From Sphingomonas sp. NFR15 (GTDB lineage: Bacteria; Pseudomonadota; Alphaproteobacteria; Sphingomonadales; Sphingomonadaceae): a stretch of DNA of 64,000 nt. The notes under the pieces were generated by a model. The model was not told where the DNA came from. It searched no databases and worked only from the letters and a program-made list of their open reading frames with translations. Position 1 is the stretch's first letter, and each line of letters starts with the position of its first letter. The position numbers and the translations under genes were made by a program. Positions 26,249-35,458 of this stretch are shown one piece after another. The DNA lies in contig NZ_FMWX01000004.1 in NCBI RefSeq assembly GCF_900103265.1, forward strand, positions 186,001 through 250,000. The letters run 5' to 3'.

Positions 26249-26839
26249 TCAATATGGCGGGTCGCGCCGCGCCCGCTGTGCGCGCGCCGCCTCGGTCCAC
26301 CACGCCAGATCGTCGGCGAAGCGCGGGAAGGCGCGCGCGGCGGCGGCGCCCCCCTCGCCCTGCGGCACGCCCTCGGCATCGAAAGCGCCGCCGATGCCGC
26401 CGACCGCGAGCGTGCTGGAGATCACCACCATGCCCATTTCGGCGAGGATGCCGTGCCATGCAGTGCCCGCTCGCACGCCAGAGAAACGTCCCGCCGAATA
26501 GCTGGCGATCGCGGCGGGGCGCCAATACCATTCCTCCAGGAAATGATCGGTCAGGTTCTTGAGGCCCGGCTGGATACCCCAATTATACTCGCCGGTCACG
26601 AACACGAACGCATCCGCCGCGCGGATCTTGCCCGCCAGCGCCTCCAGCTTGGCCGGGGCGGTGCCGGGCCGATATTCCTTGTACATCCGGTCGAGCATCG
26701 GCAGGTCGATCGCCTTGGCGTCGATCAACTCGACATCCGCCCCGCGCGCCTCGAACCCCTCGACCAGAAAGCGCGCGAGCTTGATACCCTGCCGATCGGC
26801 GCGGTACGATCCGTAGAGGATCAGAATACGGTCGCTCAC
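26249..26839 (-). CDS. NADPH-dependent FMN reductase-type flavodoxin-like protein
   Basis: This 196-residue flavodoxin-fold protein starts with a GTG (ILILYGSYRADRQG, phosphate loop) and has VFVTGEYNWGIQPGLKNLTDHF and RPAAIASYSAGRFSG. These are the FMN-binding loops of the SsuE/ArsH/chromate reductase family. It likely transfers electrons from NADPH to FMN or quinones. Its start overlaps the stop of the FABP-like gene by 4 nt. It could supply reduced flavin to the monooxygenases of the distant sulfur cluster, which has no obvious reductase gene in view. Confidence 0.86.
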   Translation of the reverse strand: MSDRILILYGSYRADRQGIKLARFLVEGFEARGADVELIDAKAIDLPMLDRMYKEYRPGTAPAKLEALAGKIRAADAFVFVTGEYNWGIQPGLKNLTDHFLEEWYWRPAAIASYSAGRFSGVRAGTAWHGILAEMGMVVISSTLAVGGIGGAFDAEGVPQGEGGAAAARAFPRFADDLAWWTEAARAQRARRDPPY

Positions 26840-27492
26840 GCCTTGGCCGCCTTCGCGTCGAGGATCGCCTTCCACGGATTGGGCTTGGGATCGCTGATCC
26901 GCGTGAGCGTGTTCTGGTCGCGGTGCGCGAATGGCGCGTCCTGGCCGTGGACCTTGAGCACGGTGTCGGTCGTGTAGCTCCACGTCCCGTCAGGGTTGAA
27001 CACCACCTCGATCTGGTAGCTGTCGGTGCGGAACGCATATTCGAGGAACGCGGTCGAGCAGATGCCATATTCGCTCTGCCCGCGTTCGGCCCTGACGACG
27101 ATCCGGTCATCTTCGGACTTGGCCTGCCCCGCTGCGAGCGCGACCTGCCCGCGGGGAATCGCGAGCGTCTGCATCACCACGCCGGTCTTCGGCTCCCACA
27201 GCCAGTAGCCGACCTGATCGTGGAAGGTGATATCCTCTTCCTCGGTGGTGATGTGGATGTGATAGCGCAGCCCGTAGAGCAGTTGCGGACCGTTCGCCTG
27301 CGGGTCGATCGGGTCGAACTGGATCGTCTCGATGAACACGCGCCGTTCGGGGCCATCGGCCTTGGGGTTCACATCCACGCCCTTGCGCGCCTGCCACCCG
27401 CCCGCGAGCCGCCGCAGCGGACCGAGATTGGCGAGCGTGTCGGGATCGACGTCGGTCGGTTCGGTGAAGACATCTTCTGGGAAATTCGGCAT
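26836..27492 (-). CDS. FABP-like (heme-binding beta-barrel) protein
   Basis: The roughly 218-residue protein resembles the bacterial FABP/DUF1794 beta-barrel family, with PLRRLAGGWQARKGVDVNP, YHIHITTEEEDITFHDQVGYW, IPRGQVALAAGQ and a C-terminal DQNTLTRI. Its ligand is unknown; some members of this fold bind heme. The ATG at 27492 is preferred to a GTG 6 nt upstream because of spacing from the purine-rich site. It forms an overlapping pair with the FMN reductase gene. Confidence 0.75.
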   Translation of the reverse strand: MPNFPEDVFTEPTDVDPDTLANLGPLRRLAGGWQARKGVDVNPKADGPERRVFIETIQFDPIDPQANGPQLLYGLRYHIHITTEEEDITFHDQVGYWLWEPKTGVVMQTLAIPRGQVALAAGQAKSEDDRIVVRAERGQSEYGICSTAFLEYAFRTDSYQIEVVFNPDGTWSYTTDTVLKVHGQDAPFAHRDQNTLTRISDPKPNPWKAILDAKAAKA

Positions 27493-27578
27493 CGCCACCC
27501 TTTCTGCGCTTGAGCGGTTTGGGTACTGCCCTGCATCATCCGCGCACGCAAAGCCAAAGCGCCATTCAGGAGGCCAGC

Positions 27579-27881
27579 ATGACGAGTTGCCAGCATAGCG
27601 CCACGATCAACCAGGTGACGCCCAGCGCCAAGGGGTGCGAGGAATGTCTCAAGACCGGTGACTGGTGGGTGCATCTGCGGCTGTGCCGCGCATGCGGGCA
27701 TGTCGGCTGCTGCGACCAGTCGCCCAACCGCCACGCCACCGCGCATTATCACGCCACCCACCATCCGATCATCGAGGGCTATGACCCGCCCGAGGGCTGG
27801 GGCTGGTGCTATGTCGACGAGATCGAGATCGACCTGCCCGATCAGACGCCGCAGCGCGGCCCCATACCGAGATATTATTGA
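27579..27881 (+). CDS. UBP-type zinc finger protein
   Basis: This 100-residue protein is almost entirely a ZnF-UBP domain: CQHS...CEECLKTGDWWVHLRLC, split by its loop, then CGHVGCCDQSPNRHATAHYHATHHPII with the ordered Cys and His ligands. In eukaryotes this finger binds ubiquitin C-termini. Bacterial stand-alone versions have no known role. A good CAGGAGG site precedes the ATG at 27579. It lies 60 bp before the OYE-family gene. Confidence 0.88.
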   Translation: MTSCQHSATINQVTPSAKGCEECLKTGDWWVHLRLCRACGHVGCCDQSPNRHATAHYHATHHPIIEGYDPPEGWGWCYVDEIEIDLPDQTPQRGPIPRYY

Positions 27882-27941
27882 ACGCCCCGCCGGTAACGAC
27901 CATTTCCGAACGGTAACGTCCCTCCTGCGAACGAGGCTCTG

Positions 27942-29051
27942 ATGAGCGGCCCCAAACTCTTCGAACCCTTCACGCTCGGCGGCCTCACGCTCGCCAACCG
28001 CATCGTCATCGCGCCGATGTGCCAATATTCGGCGGTGGGCGGCTGCATGAACGACTGGCACGTCATCCATCTCGGCCAGCTCGCGCTGTCGGGTGCGGCG
28101 CTGCTGACGATCGAGGCCACCGCGGTGGTGCCCGAAGGGCGCATCTCCTACGGAGACGTCGGCCTGTGGGGCGAAGCGACCGAGGCGGCGATGGCCCGCA
28201 CGCTCGAAAGCGTGCGCCGCCATTCGGACATGCCGATCGCGCTGCAACTCTCGCACGCGGGCCGCAAGGCCTCGACCGACCTGCCCTGGCTCGGCGGCAA
28301 GCAGATTCCGCCCGGCACGGAGAATGGCTGGCAGACCTACGCCCCCTCCCCGCTGCCCTTCGCACCGGGCGACAATCCGCCGATCTCGCTCGACCACGGC
28401 GACCTCAAACGGCTGCGCGACGCGTTCGCGGCGGCGGCGAAGCGCGCGGCCCGGATCGGCATCGACGCGATCCAACTCCACGGCGCGCACGGCTACCTGC
28501 TCCACCAGTTCCTCTCGCCGCTCTCCAACCAGCGCGACGACGATTACGGCGGCAGCCTCGAAAACCGCCTGCGCTTCCCGCTCGAAGTGTTCGACGCGGT
28601 GCGCGATGCTTTCCCCGCGCACAAGCCGGTGACGATGCGCGTCTCGGGCAGCGACTGGGTGGCGGGCGGCTGGGACGCCGAGCAGACCATCGCCTTCGCA
28701 CAGGCGCTGGAGGCGCGTGGCTGCGCGGCGATCCACGTCTCGAGCGGCGGGCTCGACCCGCGTCAGGCGATCCCGGTCGGACCGAACTATCAGGTGCCGC
28801 TCGCCCGCGCGGTGAAACAGGCGGTGGCGATGCCGGTGGTCGCGGTCGGCCTCATCACCGAACCCGAACAGGCCGAGGCGATCGTCGCCACCGGCGACGC
28901 CGACCTGATCGCACTTGCCCGCGGCATCCTCTACGATCCGCGCTGGCCGTGGCACGCAGCGGCGGCGCTTGGCGCGACGGTGACGGCACCGAACCAGTAT
29001 CTGCGCTCGCAGCCTCGGCAGTATCGGGACTTGTTGAAGGGGCGCACCTGA
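27942..29051 (+). CDS. Old yellow enzyme (YqjM-like NADH:flavin oxidoreductase)
   Basis: This 369-residue FMN ene-reductase of the thermophilic-like/YqjM class has the redox-tuning Cys in APMCQYSA, QLSHAGRK, the substrate His pair in QLHGAHGYLLHQFLSPLSN, and NRLRFPLEVFDAVR. DLIALARGILYDPRWPWHAA lies at the end. It reduces activated C=C bonds of enones or similar electrophiles. A short gap upstream suggests it could be cotranscribed with the zinc-finger gene. Confidence 0.92.
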   Translation: MSGPKLFEPFTLGGLTLANRIVIAPMCQYSAVGGCMNDWHVIHLGQLALSGAALLTIEATAVVPEGRISYGDVGLWGEATEAAMARTLESVRRHSDMPIALQLSHAGRKASTDLPWLGGKQIPPGTENGWQTYAPSPLPFAPGDNPPISLDHGDLKRLRDAFAAAAKRAARIGIDAIQLHGAHGYLLHQFLSPLSNQRDDDYGGSLENRLRFPLEVFDAVRDAFPAHKPVTMRVSGSDWVAGGWDAEQTIAFAQALEARGCAAIHVSSGGLDPRQAIPVGPNYQVPLARAVKQAVAMPVVAVGLITEPEQAEAIVATGDADLIALARGILYDPRWPWHAAAALGATVTAPNQYLRSQPRQYRDLLKGRT

Positions 29052-29054
29052 CGA

Positions 29055-29121
29055 CCGTTCGTACTGAGCCTGTCGAAGCACGTGTTTCGGACACGCCCTT
29101 CGACAAGCTCAGGGCGAACGA
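29055..29121. repeat. Type A dispersed palindromic repeat (copy A5)
   Basis: CCGTTCGTACTGAGCCTGTC and CTTCGACAAGCTCAGGGCG form the arms, with GAAGCACGTG between. It sits in the convergent gap between the OYE gene and uvrC. Confidence 0.85.
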
Positions 29122-29142
29122 TGCGCCCGGAAGCAGCTCTCC

Positions 29143-31059
29143 TCACTTCGCGTGGAAGAAATCGTACACCTGCTGCGCCACCGCCTGAGACACCCCCGGT
29201 GCCTTGCGCAGATCCTCCAGACTCGCCCCCCGCACCGCCCTGGCCGTGCCGAAGTGCATCAGCAGCGCCTTCTTGCGCGCGGGGCCGATGCCGGGCACCT
29301 CATCCAAGGGACTAGCGCCGATCGCCTTGCTGCGCTTGTCGCGGTGCGCGCCGATCACGAAGCGGTGGACTTCGTCGCGCAGGCGCTGGAGGTAGAACAG
29401 CACCGGCGCGTTGACGGGCAATTGGAACTCGCGCCCGTCGAGCAGGTGGAACACCTCGCGCCCGTCGCGGCCGTGATGTGGCCCCTTGGCGATGCCGACG
29501 AGGCAGACGTCCTCGATCCCCATCTCCTCCAGCACCTCCTTCGCGGCATTGAGCTGGCCGCGCCCGCCGTCGATCAGCACCAGATCGGGCCAATCGCCGG
29601 CGTCGCGATCGGGGTCTTCGCTCTGAGCGCGGGCGAAGCGGCGCTGGAACACTTCGCGCATCATCGCGAAATCGTCGTTGGTCGCCGCCTGCTTGATGTT
29701 GAACTTGCGATATTGGTTCTTGCGGAACCCCTCCGGCCCGGCGACCACCATCGCGCCGAGCGCGGCCGTGCCCTGAATATGGCTGTTGTCGTAGATCTCG
29801 ATCCGGTCGGGCGGCTCGCCCAGCCCGAACAAGTCGGCGACCTCGCGCAGCAGCTTGGCCTGCGTCGTGCTCTCGGCGAGGCGGCGGTCGAGCGCTTCCT
29901 CGGCGTTGCGCTTGGCTTGGTCGAGCAGCCGCCGCCGCGTGCCACGCTGCGGCACCGACAGATCGACCTTGCGCCCGGCTTGCGCGGTCATCACCTCGGC
30001 AAGCAACCCCGCCTCGGGCAGCTCACGATCGACGAACACGGTCTTGGCGGGCGGCACTTCCTCGTAGAACTGCGTGAGGAAGCTGGTCAGCACCTCGTCC
30101 TCGGGCACGTCGGCGGTGTGTGCGGGGAAGAAGCTGCGGTGACCCCAATTCTGCCCGCCGCGAATGAAGAACGCCTGGATGCCGATCACGCCCTGCTTGC
30201 ACGCCATCGCGAAGATGTCGGCGTCGCCCACGCCTTCCGCGTTGATCGCCTGGCTGCCCTGGATGAAGGTGAGCGCGCGCAGCCGATCACGCAGGATCGC
30301 GGCGAGTTCGAAATCCATCGCCTCGGCGGCCGCTTCCATCTGCCGGCCGAGCTTGGCCTGAACCTCGGTCGATTTGCCGGCGAGGAACGCCTTGGCGTCG
30401 GCGACCAGCTCCAGATACGGCTCGTGCGCGATGCGGCCGACGCACGGTGCCGAGCAGCGCTTGATCTGGTAGAGCAGGCACGGCCGGTCGCGCGTCTTGA
30501 AGAAACTGTCGGTGCAGGAGCGCAGCAGGAACAGCTTCTGGAGCGCGTTGAGCGTGGTGTTGACCGATCCGGCGCTGGCGAACGGGCCGTAATAGTCGCC
30601 CTTGATCTTGCGCGCGCCGCGATGCTTCTGAATGCGCGGAAAATCGTGGTCGGCGCGCAACAGGATGAACGGGAAGGATTTGTCGTCGCGCAGCAGCACG
30701 TTGTAGGCGGGCCGATAGCGCTTGATGAGCTGCGCTTCGAGCAGCAGCGCCTCGGCCTCGTTGTTGGTGGTGACGATCGTCATCGACCGCGTCTGCGCGA
30801 CCATGCGCTGCAACCGCTTCGAGAGCCGGTCGATCTGCGTGTAATTGGTAACGCGGTTCTTGAGCGCCTTGGCCTTGCCGACATACAGCACGTCGCCGCG
30901 CGCATCCTGCATCCGGTACACGCCGGGGCGGACCGGCAGCGTTTTCAACACATTGCGAATCGCGGCGACGCCCGCCTCGAGATCGGGAGCGTCGGAGCCG
31001 CGGACGGCGAAGGTGGATTTCTCTTCGTTGAAGCGATCGGGGGCATTGGGCACGGACAT
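29143..31059 (-). CDS. uvrC: Excinuclease ABC subunit C
   Basis: UvrC makes the dual incisions in nucleotide excision repair. The 638-residue protein has an N-terminal GIY-YIG nuclease (PGVYRMQDARGDVLYVGKAK), a Cys-rich stretch (CLLYQIKRCSAPCVG) and a UVR motif near residues 215-245. An RNase H-like 3' nuclease domain (RIEIYDNSHIQGTAALGAMV, LVLIDGGRGQLNAA) and C-terminal helix-hairpin-helix motifs (LDEVPGIGPARKKALLMHFG) follow. Length and order are standard. It is convergent with the OYE gene across a type A repeat. Confidence 0.97.
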   Translation of the reverse strand: MSVPNAPDRFNEEKSTFAVRGSDAPDLEAGVAAIRNVLKTLPVRPGVYRMQDARGDVLYVGKAKALKNRVTNYTQIDRLSKRLQRMVAQTRSMTIVTTNNEAEALLLEAQLIKRYRPAYNVLLRDDKSFPFILLRADHDFPRIQKHRGARKIKGDYYGPFASAGSVNTTLNALQKLFLLRSCTDSFFKTRDRPCLLYQIKRCSAPCVGRIAHEPYLELVADAKAFLAGKSTEVQAKLGRQMEAAAEAMDFELAAILRDRLRALTFIQGSQAINAEGVGDADIFAMACKQGVIGIQAFFIRGGQNWGHRSFFPAHTADVPEDEVLTSFLTQFYEEVPPAKTVFVDRELPEAGLLAEVMTAQAGRKVDLSVPQRGTRRRLLDQAKRNAEEALDRRLAESTTQAKLLREVADLFGLGEPPDRIEIYDNSHIQGTAALGAMVVAGPEGFRKNQYRKFNIKQAATNDDFAMMREVFQRRFARAQSEDPDRDAGDWPDLVLIDGGRGQLNAAKEVLEEMGIEDVCLVGIAKGPHHGRDGREVFHLLDGREFQLPVNAPVLFYLQRLRDEVHRFVIGAHRDKRSKAIGASPLDEVPGIGPARKKALLMHFGTARAVRGASLEDLRKAPGVSQAVAQQVYDFFHAK

Positions 31060-31119
31060 GGTGCCGCTGATCTAGGCGCGCCGCCCGGTGGAAACCAGCC
31101 TCCTGCTTGATCCACATGC

Positions 31120-31196
31120 CCGTTCGTCCCGAGCGAAGTCGAGGGTCATGCCGCGAGCGTTACGCTCGCTGTCTCGACTTCGCTCGACACGAACGG
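31120..31196. repeat. Type A dispersed palindromic repeat (copy A6)
   Basis: CCGTTCGTCCCGAGCGAAG and CTTCGCTCGACACGAACGG form near-perfect arms around GCGAGCGTTACGCTCGC, itself a small hairpin. It lies 6 bp past the stop of the small secreted-protein gene and upstream of uvrC, all on the minus strand. Confidence 0.85.
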
Positions 31197-31202
31197 AAAA
31201 AG

Positions 31203-31499
31203 TTACTTGATCGCGGCGAGATCCGTCTTGGTCTTGGCGAGCATCGCGTCGGTCAGCTTGCCTTCGGACATGCCCTGAAGCTCGAGCAGACCCATGCTCT
31301 TGAAGCTCTCGTACATCGGGTGGACGAGCAGCCCCGGAATGTCGGCGTTGAGCACGGCCTTGCCGGCGGGATCGGCGGCGATCGTCTCGACCGGCGTGTC
31401 GAGCGTGAACTTCGTGGCGGGCGCCGCGGGCACGGGGGCTGGCGCCTGCGCAGACGCAGGCACGGCGACGACGGCGAGCAGAAGGGCGGCGAACTTCAT
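31203..31499 (-). CDS. Small secreted/periplasmic protein of unknown function
   Basis: The 98-residue product has a clear signal peptide (MKFAALLLAVVAVPASAQA) followed by an Ala-Pro linker. A conserved-looking segment FTLDTPVETIAADPAGKAVL is followed by IPGLLVHPMYESFKSMGL and a Lys-rich end. The pattern of a residual hydrolase tail suggests kinship to short proteins found beside or fused to secreted enzymes, but no family is named here. The GAGG at good spacing favours the ATG at 31499 over an ATG 15 nt upstream. Confidence 0.72.
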   Translation of the reverse strand: MKFAALLLAVVAVPASAQAPAPVPAAPATKFTLDTPVETIAADPAGKAVLNADIPGLLVHPMYESFKSMGLLELQGMSEGKLTDAMLAKTKTDLAAIK

Positions 31500-31576
31500 G
31501 GAGTACCTCTTCACGGTCGGCGGCGAATCGCCGGTCTGCAGAGATTAGCCGCGGATTGTGTCGTTCCAAATGCAGC

Positions 31577-31609
31577 GCCGCCGGGCGGGTCCGCGACCCG
31601 CCCGGCGGC
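31577..31609 (-). terminator. GC-rich hairpin downstream of trxA
   Basis: A perfect 14-bp stem (GCCGCCGGGCGGGT with ACCCGCCCGGCGGC, 5-nt loop) begins 8 bp after the trxA stop. The following minus-strand sequence has only a weak T-run (CATTTGG), so it may stall or stabilise transcripts rather than act as a classical terminator. Confidence 0.55.
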
Positions 31610-31617
31610 GGCGAAGC

Positions 31618-31941
31618 TTAGGCCAGTTCGCCTTCAAGCCAGGCCTTGAGGCGGCCCTTCCGCTCCGCGCCGACCTTGGTCGCGGCAGGAACGCCGTTCT
31701 TGAACAGGATCATCGTCGGGATGCCGCGCACGCCGTATTTGCCCGGCGCGTCGGGATTCTCGTCGATGTTGAGCTTGGTGATCGTCACCTGCTCGCCGAG
31801 TTCCTCGGAAATCTCTTCGAGGCTCGGCCCGATCATCTTGCACGGCCCGCACCATTCCGCCCAGAAATCGACGAGCACGGGGCCATCGGCCTTGAGGACA
31901 TCGGTATCGAAGCTGGAATCGGTGATCTGCTTGGTGGCCAT
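31618..31941 (-). CDS. trxA: Thioredoxin
   Basis: This 107-residue general thioredoxin has the active site [14 protein letters not shown] near residues 26-39 and the cis-Pro loop [14 protein letters not shown]. The ATG at 31941 follows AAGGAG. It lies downstream of addA on the same strand with a 64-bp gap, the conserved addB-addA-trxA order of alphaproteobacteria. It can reduce MsrC, MetZ-pathway and ribonucleotide reductase disulfides. Confidence 0.96.
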   Translation of the reverse strand: MATKQITDSSFDTDVLKADGPVLVDFWAEWCGPCKMIGPSLEEISEELGEQVTITKLNIDENPDAPGKYGVRGIPTMILFKNGVPAATKVGAERKGRLKAWLEGELA

Positions 31942-32005
31942 CTGGTGTCTCCTTGTACGGTCGATAACGTAGGGCGCCCGCCGGCCCGGCTCAAGCCGCG
32001 TCTGG

Positions 32006-35000
32006 CTAGCTTTGCTGCGCGGCCGCAAAGCCCGGCTTGTGCGCCGCGAGCAGCGCGGGCGGCAGCGCGAACAGCGCCGGCCCGCCCGTGTAGAGCAACC
32101 CCGCCTCGATCACCCGGCCCGGAAAGATCACGCCCAGCGCCGCCACATAGGCGGCCATCTGCCGGAGGTGATAGGATGGCAGCTCGTCCAGCGACGCGGG
32201 CGCGCGGCGGCCGGTCTTGAAATCGACGACGGTGATCCGCTCCGGCGTGACCAGCAGCCGATCGACCGTGCCCGACACGACCACGCCATCCCCCACCACC
32301 GCCGCGATCGGCGCCTCGGCCAGCGCATCGGGGCCGAACAGCGCGGCGAAGCGCGCGTCGTCGAGGATCGCCAGCACCGTCGCGGCGATCTCCGCGCGTG
32401 CGCTCGGATCACCGACCCCGCCCGACCCGGCAAGCCAACGGTCGGCGGCGGCGGCGCGTGCCTCTGGCGCGATCGCCGGCAGGCGCTCGAACAGCGCGTG
32501 GATCAGCCGGCCGCGCTCGGCGGCGTCGCGCAGCGCCGGAGTCGGCGGCGGATCGGCGACCGCGTCGTCGCCGAGCGACGACGGCGCGAGCGGACGCGGC
32601 GGGCGAGTCTCCTGCGGCGCGGGCTGGTGCGCCCACTCCGGCACCGGCGCGGGCGCCTCGGCGGGTGGCGCGGCTTTGTCGCGGCGTTTGACCGGCTTCA
32701 GATCGGCGCTGCCGGTGAAGCTGCGCGTGCCATCGGCCGCACGGTCCACGCCGAGTTCGGTCATCGCCCGATCGGCGGCGGCGTACCAGCTCGCCGGCGG
32801 CGGCTCGCCCTTGGCGAGCGGGCCGAGCGAGCCGGCGATCACCAGCCGCTCCTCGGCGCGAGTCGCGGCGACGTAGAACAGCCGCCAATGTTCCTCCAGT
32901 TCGCGCCGCGCGGTCGCGTCGGCGATCGCGGCGAGCGGGCCGGCCTCCTCCTTGCGCGGGCGGAAGATGGGGAGCGTGGCATCGATCTCATCCACCGGCC
33001 ATTTGAGCGTGGTGCGCGGCGACTTGGTCGGATCGACCGCCGCATCGGCGAGGATCACCAGCGGCGCCTGCAATCCCTTGGCGCCATGCGCGGTCATCAC
33101 CCGCACCGCATCGAGCGGCGCGGAGGGGTCGCGCTTGATCTCGACCTCGCCGCGATCGAACCAGTCGAGGAAGCGTTGCAGCGAGGGCGTCCCCTGAGTC
33201 TCGAACTGGAGCGCGGCGGTGAGCAATTCCTCGATCGGATCGCGCGCCTCTTGCCCGAGCCGCAGCAGCAGCGCGCGCCGCCCGCCGAGCGGCCCCGACA
33301 GCAGTTCTTCGAGGAACTGGTACGGCGTGGCGATATCGGCGCGGTCGAGCATCCGCCGCAACGGCCCGAGATCGTCGCCGATCGTGCGTTCGAGGTGCCG
33401 CCACAGACTGCCAGATCCGCGCGGTGCGGCGGCCATCAACCGCTCCTGGGTCCAGCCGATCAGCGGCGAGACCAGCATCGACGCCAGCGACAGGTCATCC
33501 TCGGGCTGGAGCACGAAGCGGATCGCGGCGAGCAGATCCTGCACACTGAGCGGCGCATTCAGCCGCAACCGATCGACACCCGCGACCGGCACGCCCTCGG
33601 CATAGAGCCGCGCGACGATCAACGAGGCGAGATCGCCGCGCCGCTTGACGAGGATCATCACGTCTTGCGGTTCGAGCACGCGCCCCTTGCTCTCCAGCAT
33701 GAGCGTGCCGATCCAGCCCTTGATCGTGCGCGCGATCCGCCGGGCGAGTTCGCGCGTCGAATCGGCGATCCAGCCTTCCTCATCCGCCTCGCTGCCGCCC
33801 GCGACGATCAGCGGCCAGAGCGTGACGGTGCCGGGGCCGGGCACTTCGCTCGCATGGCGTTCGAGCACCGCGACGGCGCCCAATCCCGGTTCGGGCAGCA
33901 CCGCCATCGTCGCATCGACGAATTCCAGCACCGGCCGAGTCGAGCGGAACGATTGCGTCAGCGACAGCCGGTTCCATGCCGCCGCGAACGTCCGGTCGCC
34001 GAGCTTGCGCAGGTCCGCCTCGGCATCCCAGGCGCCGCGCGCGAGGCGACCGAACCGATCCTCCGCCGCCGCGAAGAAGGCAGGGTCGGTGCCCTGAAAC
34101 CCGAAGATCGCCTGTTTGAAATCGCCGACCGTGAACAAAGTGCGGGTCTCGCCGCCATGCGCGCCCTCGCCCGCGAAGAATTCGTCGGCGAGCGCGCCGA
34201 TGATCGCCCATTGCTCGGGGTTGGTATCCTGCGCCTCGTCGATCAGGATGTGCGAGGTCTCGCGGTCGAGCTTGAAGCGCACCCACTCGCCGATGCCGGG
34301 CTGGCCGAGCAGGTCGATCGTCGCGGCGATGAGATCGTCGAAATCGACCGCGCCGAGCCGCCGCTTCGCGCGCGCATACGCGGCGGCATAGTCGCGCCCG
34401 ACATCGAGCGCATCGGCGAGCAGATCGGCGTACGCGGCGCGGTGACGCATTGCGAGCAGCGCTGAACTCCACGCGCACAGCGCCGTGGCCGTCGCGGCAT
34501 ACTCCGGATCCTGCGGCGCCTGCCCTTTCTTGAACGACCGCAGATCACCATCGGCCTTCGCCCAAACGAGGTGAAGATCGGCCAGCGTCGCGGCGCGTTC
34601 GACGGGCGAGCGTTCCAACCACATCGAAACGACATCAGCGCGCCCAAGCCCGCTCTTCGTGGCCCAGCCGCTGTTCATGCCACCAACCAGATCAATCGCT
34701 TCATGATCGACAACGCGGTCGTCGCACGCGGCCACGATCGCCGCCTCGATCTCACCCATCGGCAGATCGAGCTGGCGGCGCACGAACGCGCGCACGCCCT
34801 CGCCGCCCCTCGGCAACGCTGCCATTGCCTTGGGCGCACGCGCGCAGGCGATCAGGAACTTCTCGGCCTCGCCCTCACCCAGCCGCACGCTGAGCGCGCC
34901 GACCGCCTCGATCGGTCGCGTGCGCCCCTCGCGATCAGCATCGACGAGCAGTTCCGCCAGCGCCTCGCGCGCGAGCACCGCTTCCTCGCGCGCCTCGATC

Positions 35001-35458
35001 GGGCGGAAACCGGGCGCCAGCCCCGCCTCGACCGGGAAGGCGGCGAGCAAACTCTGGCAAAAACCGTGGATCGTCTGGATGCGAATGCCGCCGCCGCGCG
35101 CATCGAGCACCTTGGCGAACAAGGTGCGCGCACGCTCGCGCAGTTCGGGCGTGGCATCCTCCCCAAGCGCATCGAGATCGGCGACGAGTTGCGGCTCGGG
35201 CATCCGCACCCACGCCGCCAGCCGCGCGCCGATCCGCCCCGCCATCTCCGCCGCGCCCGCCTTGGTAAAGGTGAGGCACAGGATCGCGGAAGGATCGACG
35301 CCCCGCAGCAGCAGCCGATACACGCGCGCGGTCAGCACCTGCGTCTTGCCGGTCCCCGCCGAGGCGGACAGCCAGACATGGCCGTCGGGCGCACTGGCAC
35401 GCGCCTGATCGTGCTTGAGCGGCGGTAGCGAGGTGGTGCCGCTAACGCTCACGGCCAT
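32006..35458 (-). CDS. addA: Double-strand break repair helicase AddA
   Basis: AddA is the UvrD-like helicase and nuclease subunit of the AddAB complex that resects DNA ends for recombination. The 1150-residue protein has Walker [17 protein letters not shown] near residue 32 and [13 protein letters not shown]. Walker B is in [15 protein letters not shown], followed by [17 protein letters not shown] and [21 protein letters not shown]-terminal PD-(D/E)XK nuclease has [10 protein letters not shown]. Its start overlaps the addB end by 17 bp. Confidence 0.95.
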   Translation of the reverse strand: MAVSVSGTTSLPPLKHDQARASAPDGHVWLSASAGTGKTQVLTARVYRLLLRGVDPSAILCLTFTKAGAAEMAGRIGARLAAWVRMPEPQLVADLDALGEDATPELRERARTLFAKVLDARGGGIRIQTIHGFCQSLLAAFPVEAGLAPGFRPIEAREEAVLAREALAELLVDADREGRTRPIEAVGALSVRLGEGEAEKFLIACARAPKAMAALPRGGEGVRAFVRRQLDLPMGEIEAAIVAACDDRVVDHEAIDLVGGMNSGWATKSGLGRADVVSMWLERSPVERAATLADLHLVWAKADGDLRSFKKGQAPQDPEYAATATALCAWSSALLAMRHRAAYADLLADALDVGRDYAAAYARAKRRLGAVDFDDLIAATIDLLGQPGIGEWVRFKLDRETSHILIDEAQDTNPEQWAIIGALADEFFAGEGAHGGETRTLFTVGDFKQAIFGFQGTDPAFFAAAEDRFGRLARGAWDAEADLRKLGDRTFAAAWNRLSLTQSFRSTRPVLEFVDATMAVLPEPGLGAVAVLERHASEVPGPGTVTLWPLIVAGGSEADEEGWIADSTRELARRIARTIKGWIGTLMLESKGRVLEPQDVMILVKRRGDLASLIVARLYAEGVPVAGVDRLRLNAPLSVQDLLAAIRFVLQPEDDLSLASMLVSPLIGWTQERLMAAAPRGSGSLWRHLERTIGDDLGPLRRMLDRADIATPYQFLEELLSGPLGGRRALLLRLGQEARDPIEELLTAALQFETQGTPSLQRFLDWFDRGEVEIKRDPSAPLDAVRVMTAHGAKGLQAPLVILADAAVDPTKSPRTTLKWPVDEIDATLPIFRPRKEEAGPLAAIADATARRELEEHWRLFYVAATRAEERLVIAGSLGPLAKGEPPPASWYAAADRAMTELGVDRAADGTRSFTGSADLKPVKRRDKAAPPAEAPAPVPEWAHQPAPQETRPPRPLAPSSLGDDAVADPPPTPALRDAAERGRLIHALFERLPAIAPEARAAAADRWLAGSGGVGDPSARAEIAATVLAILDDARFAALFGPDALAEAPIAAVVGDGVVVSGTVDRLLVTPERITVVDFKTGRRAPASLDELPSYHLRQMAAYVAALGVIFPGRVIEAGLLYTGGPALFALPPALLAAHKPGFAAAQQS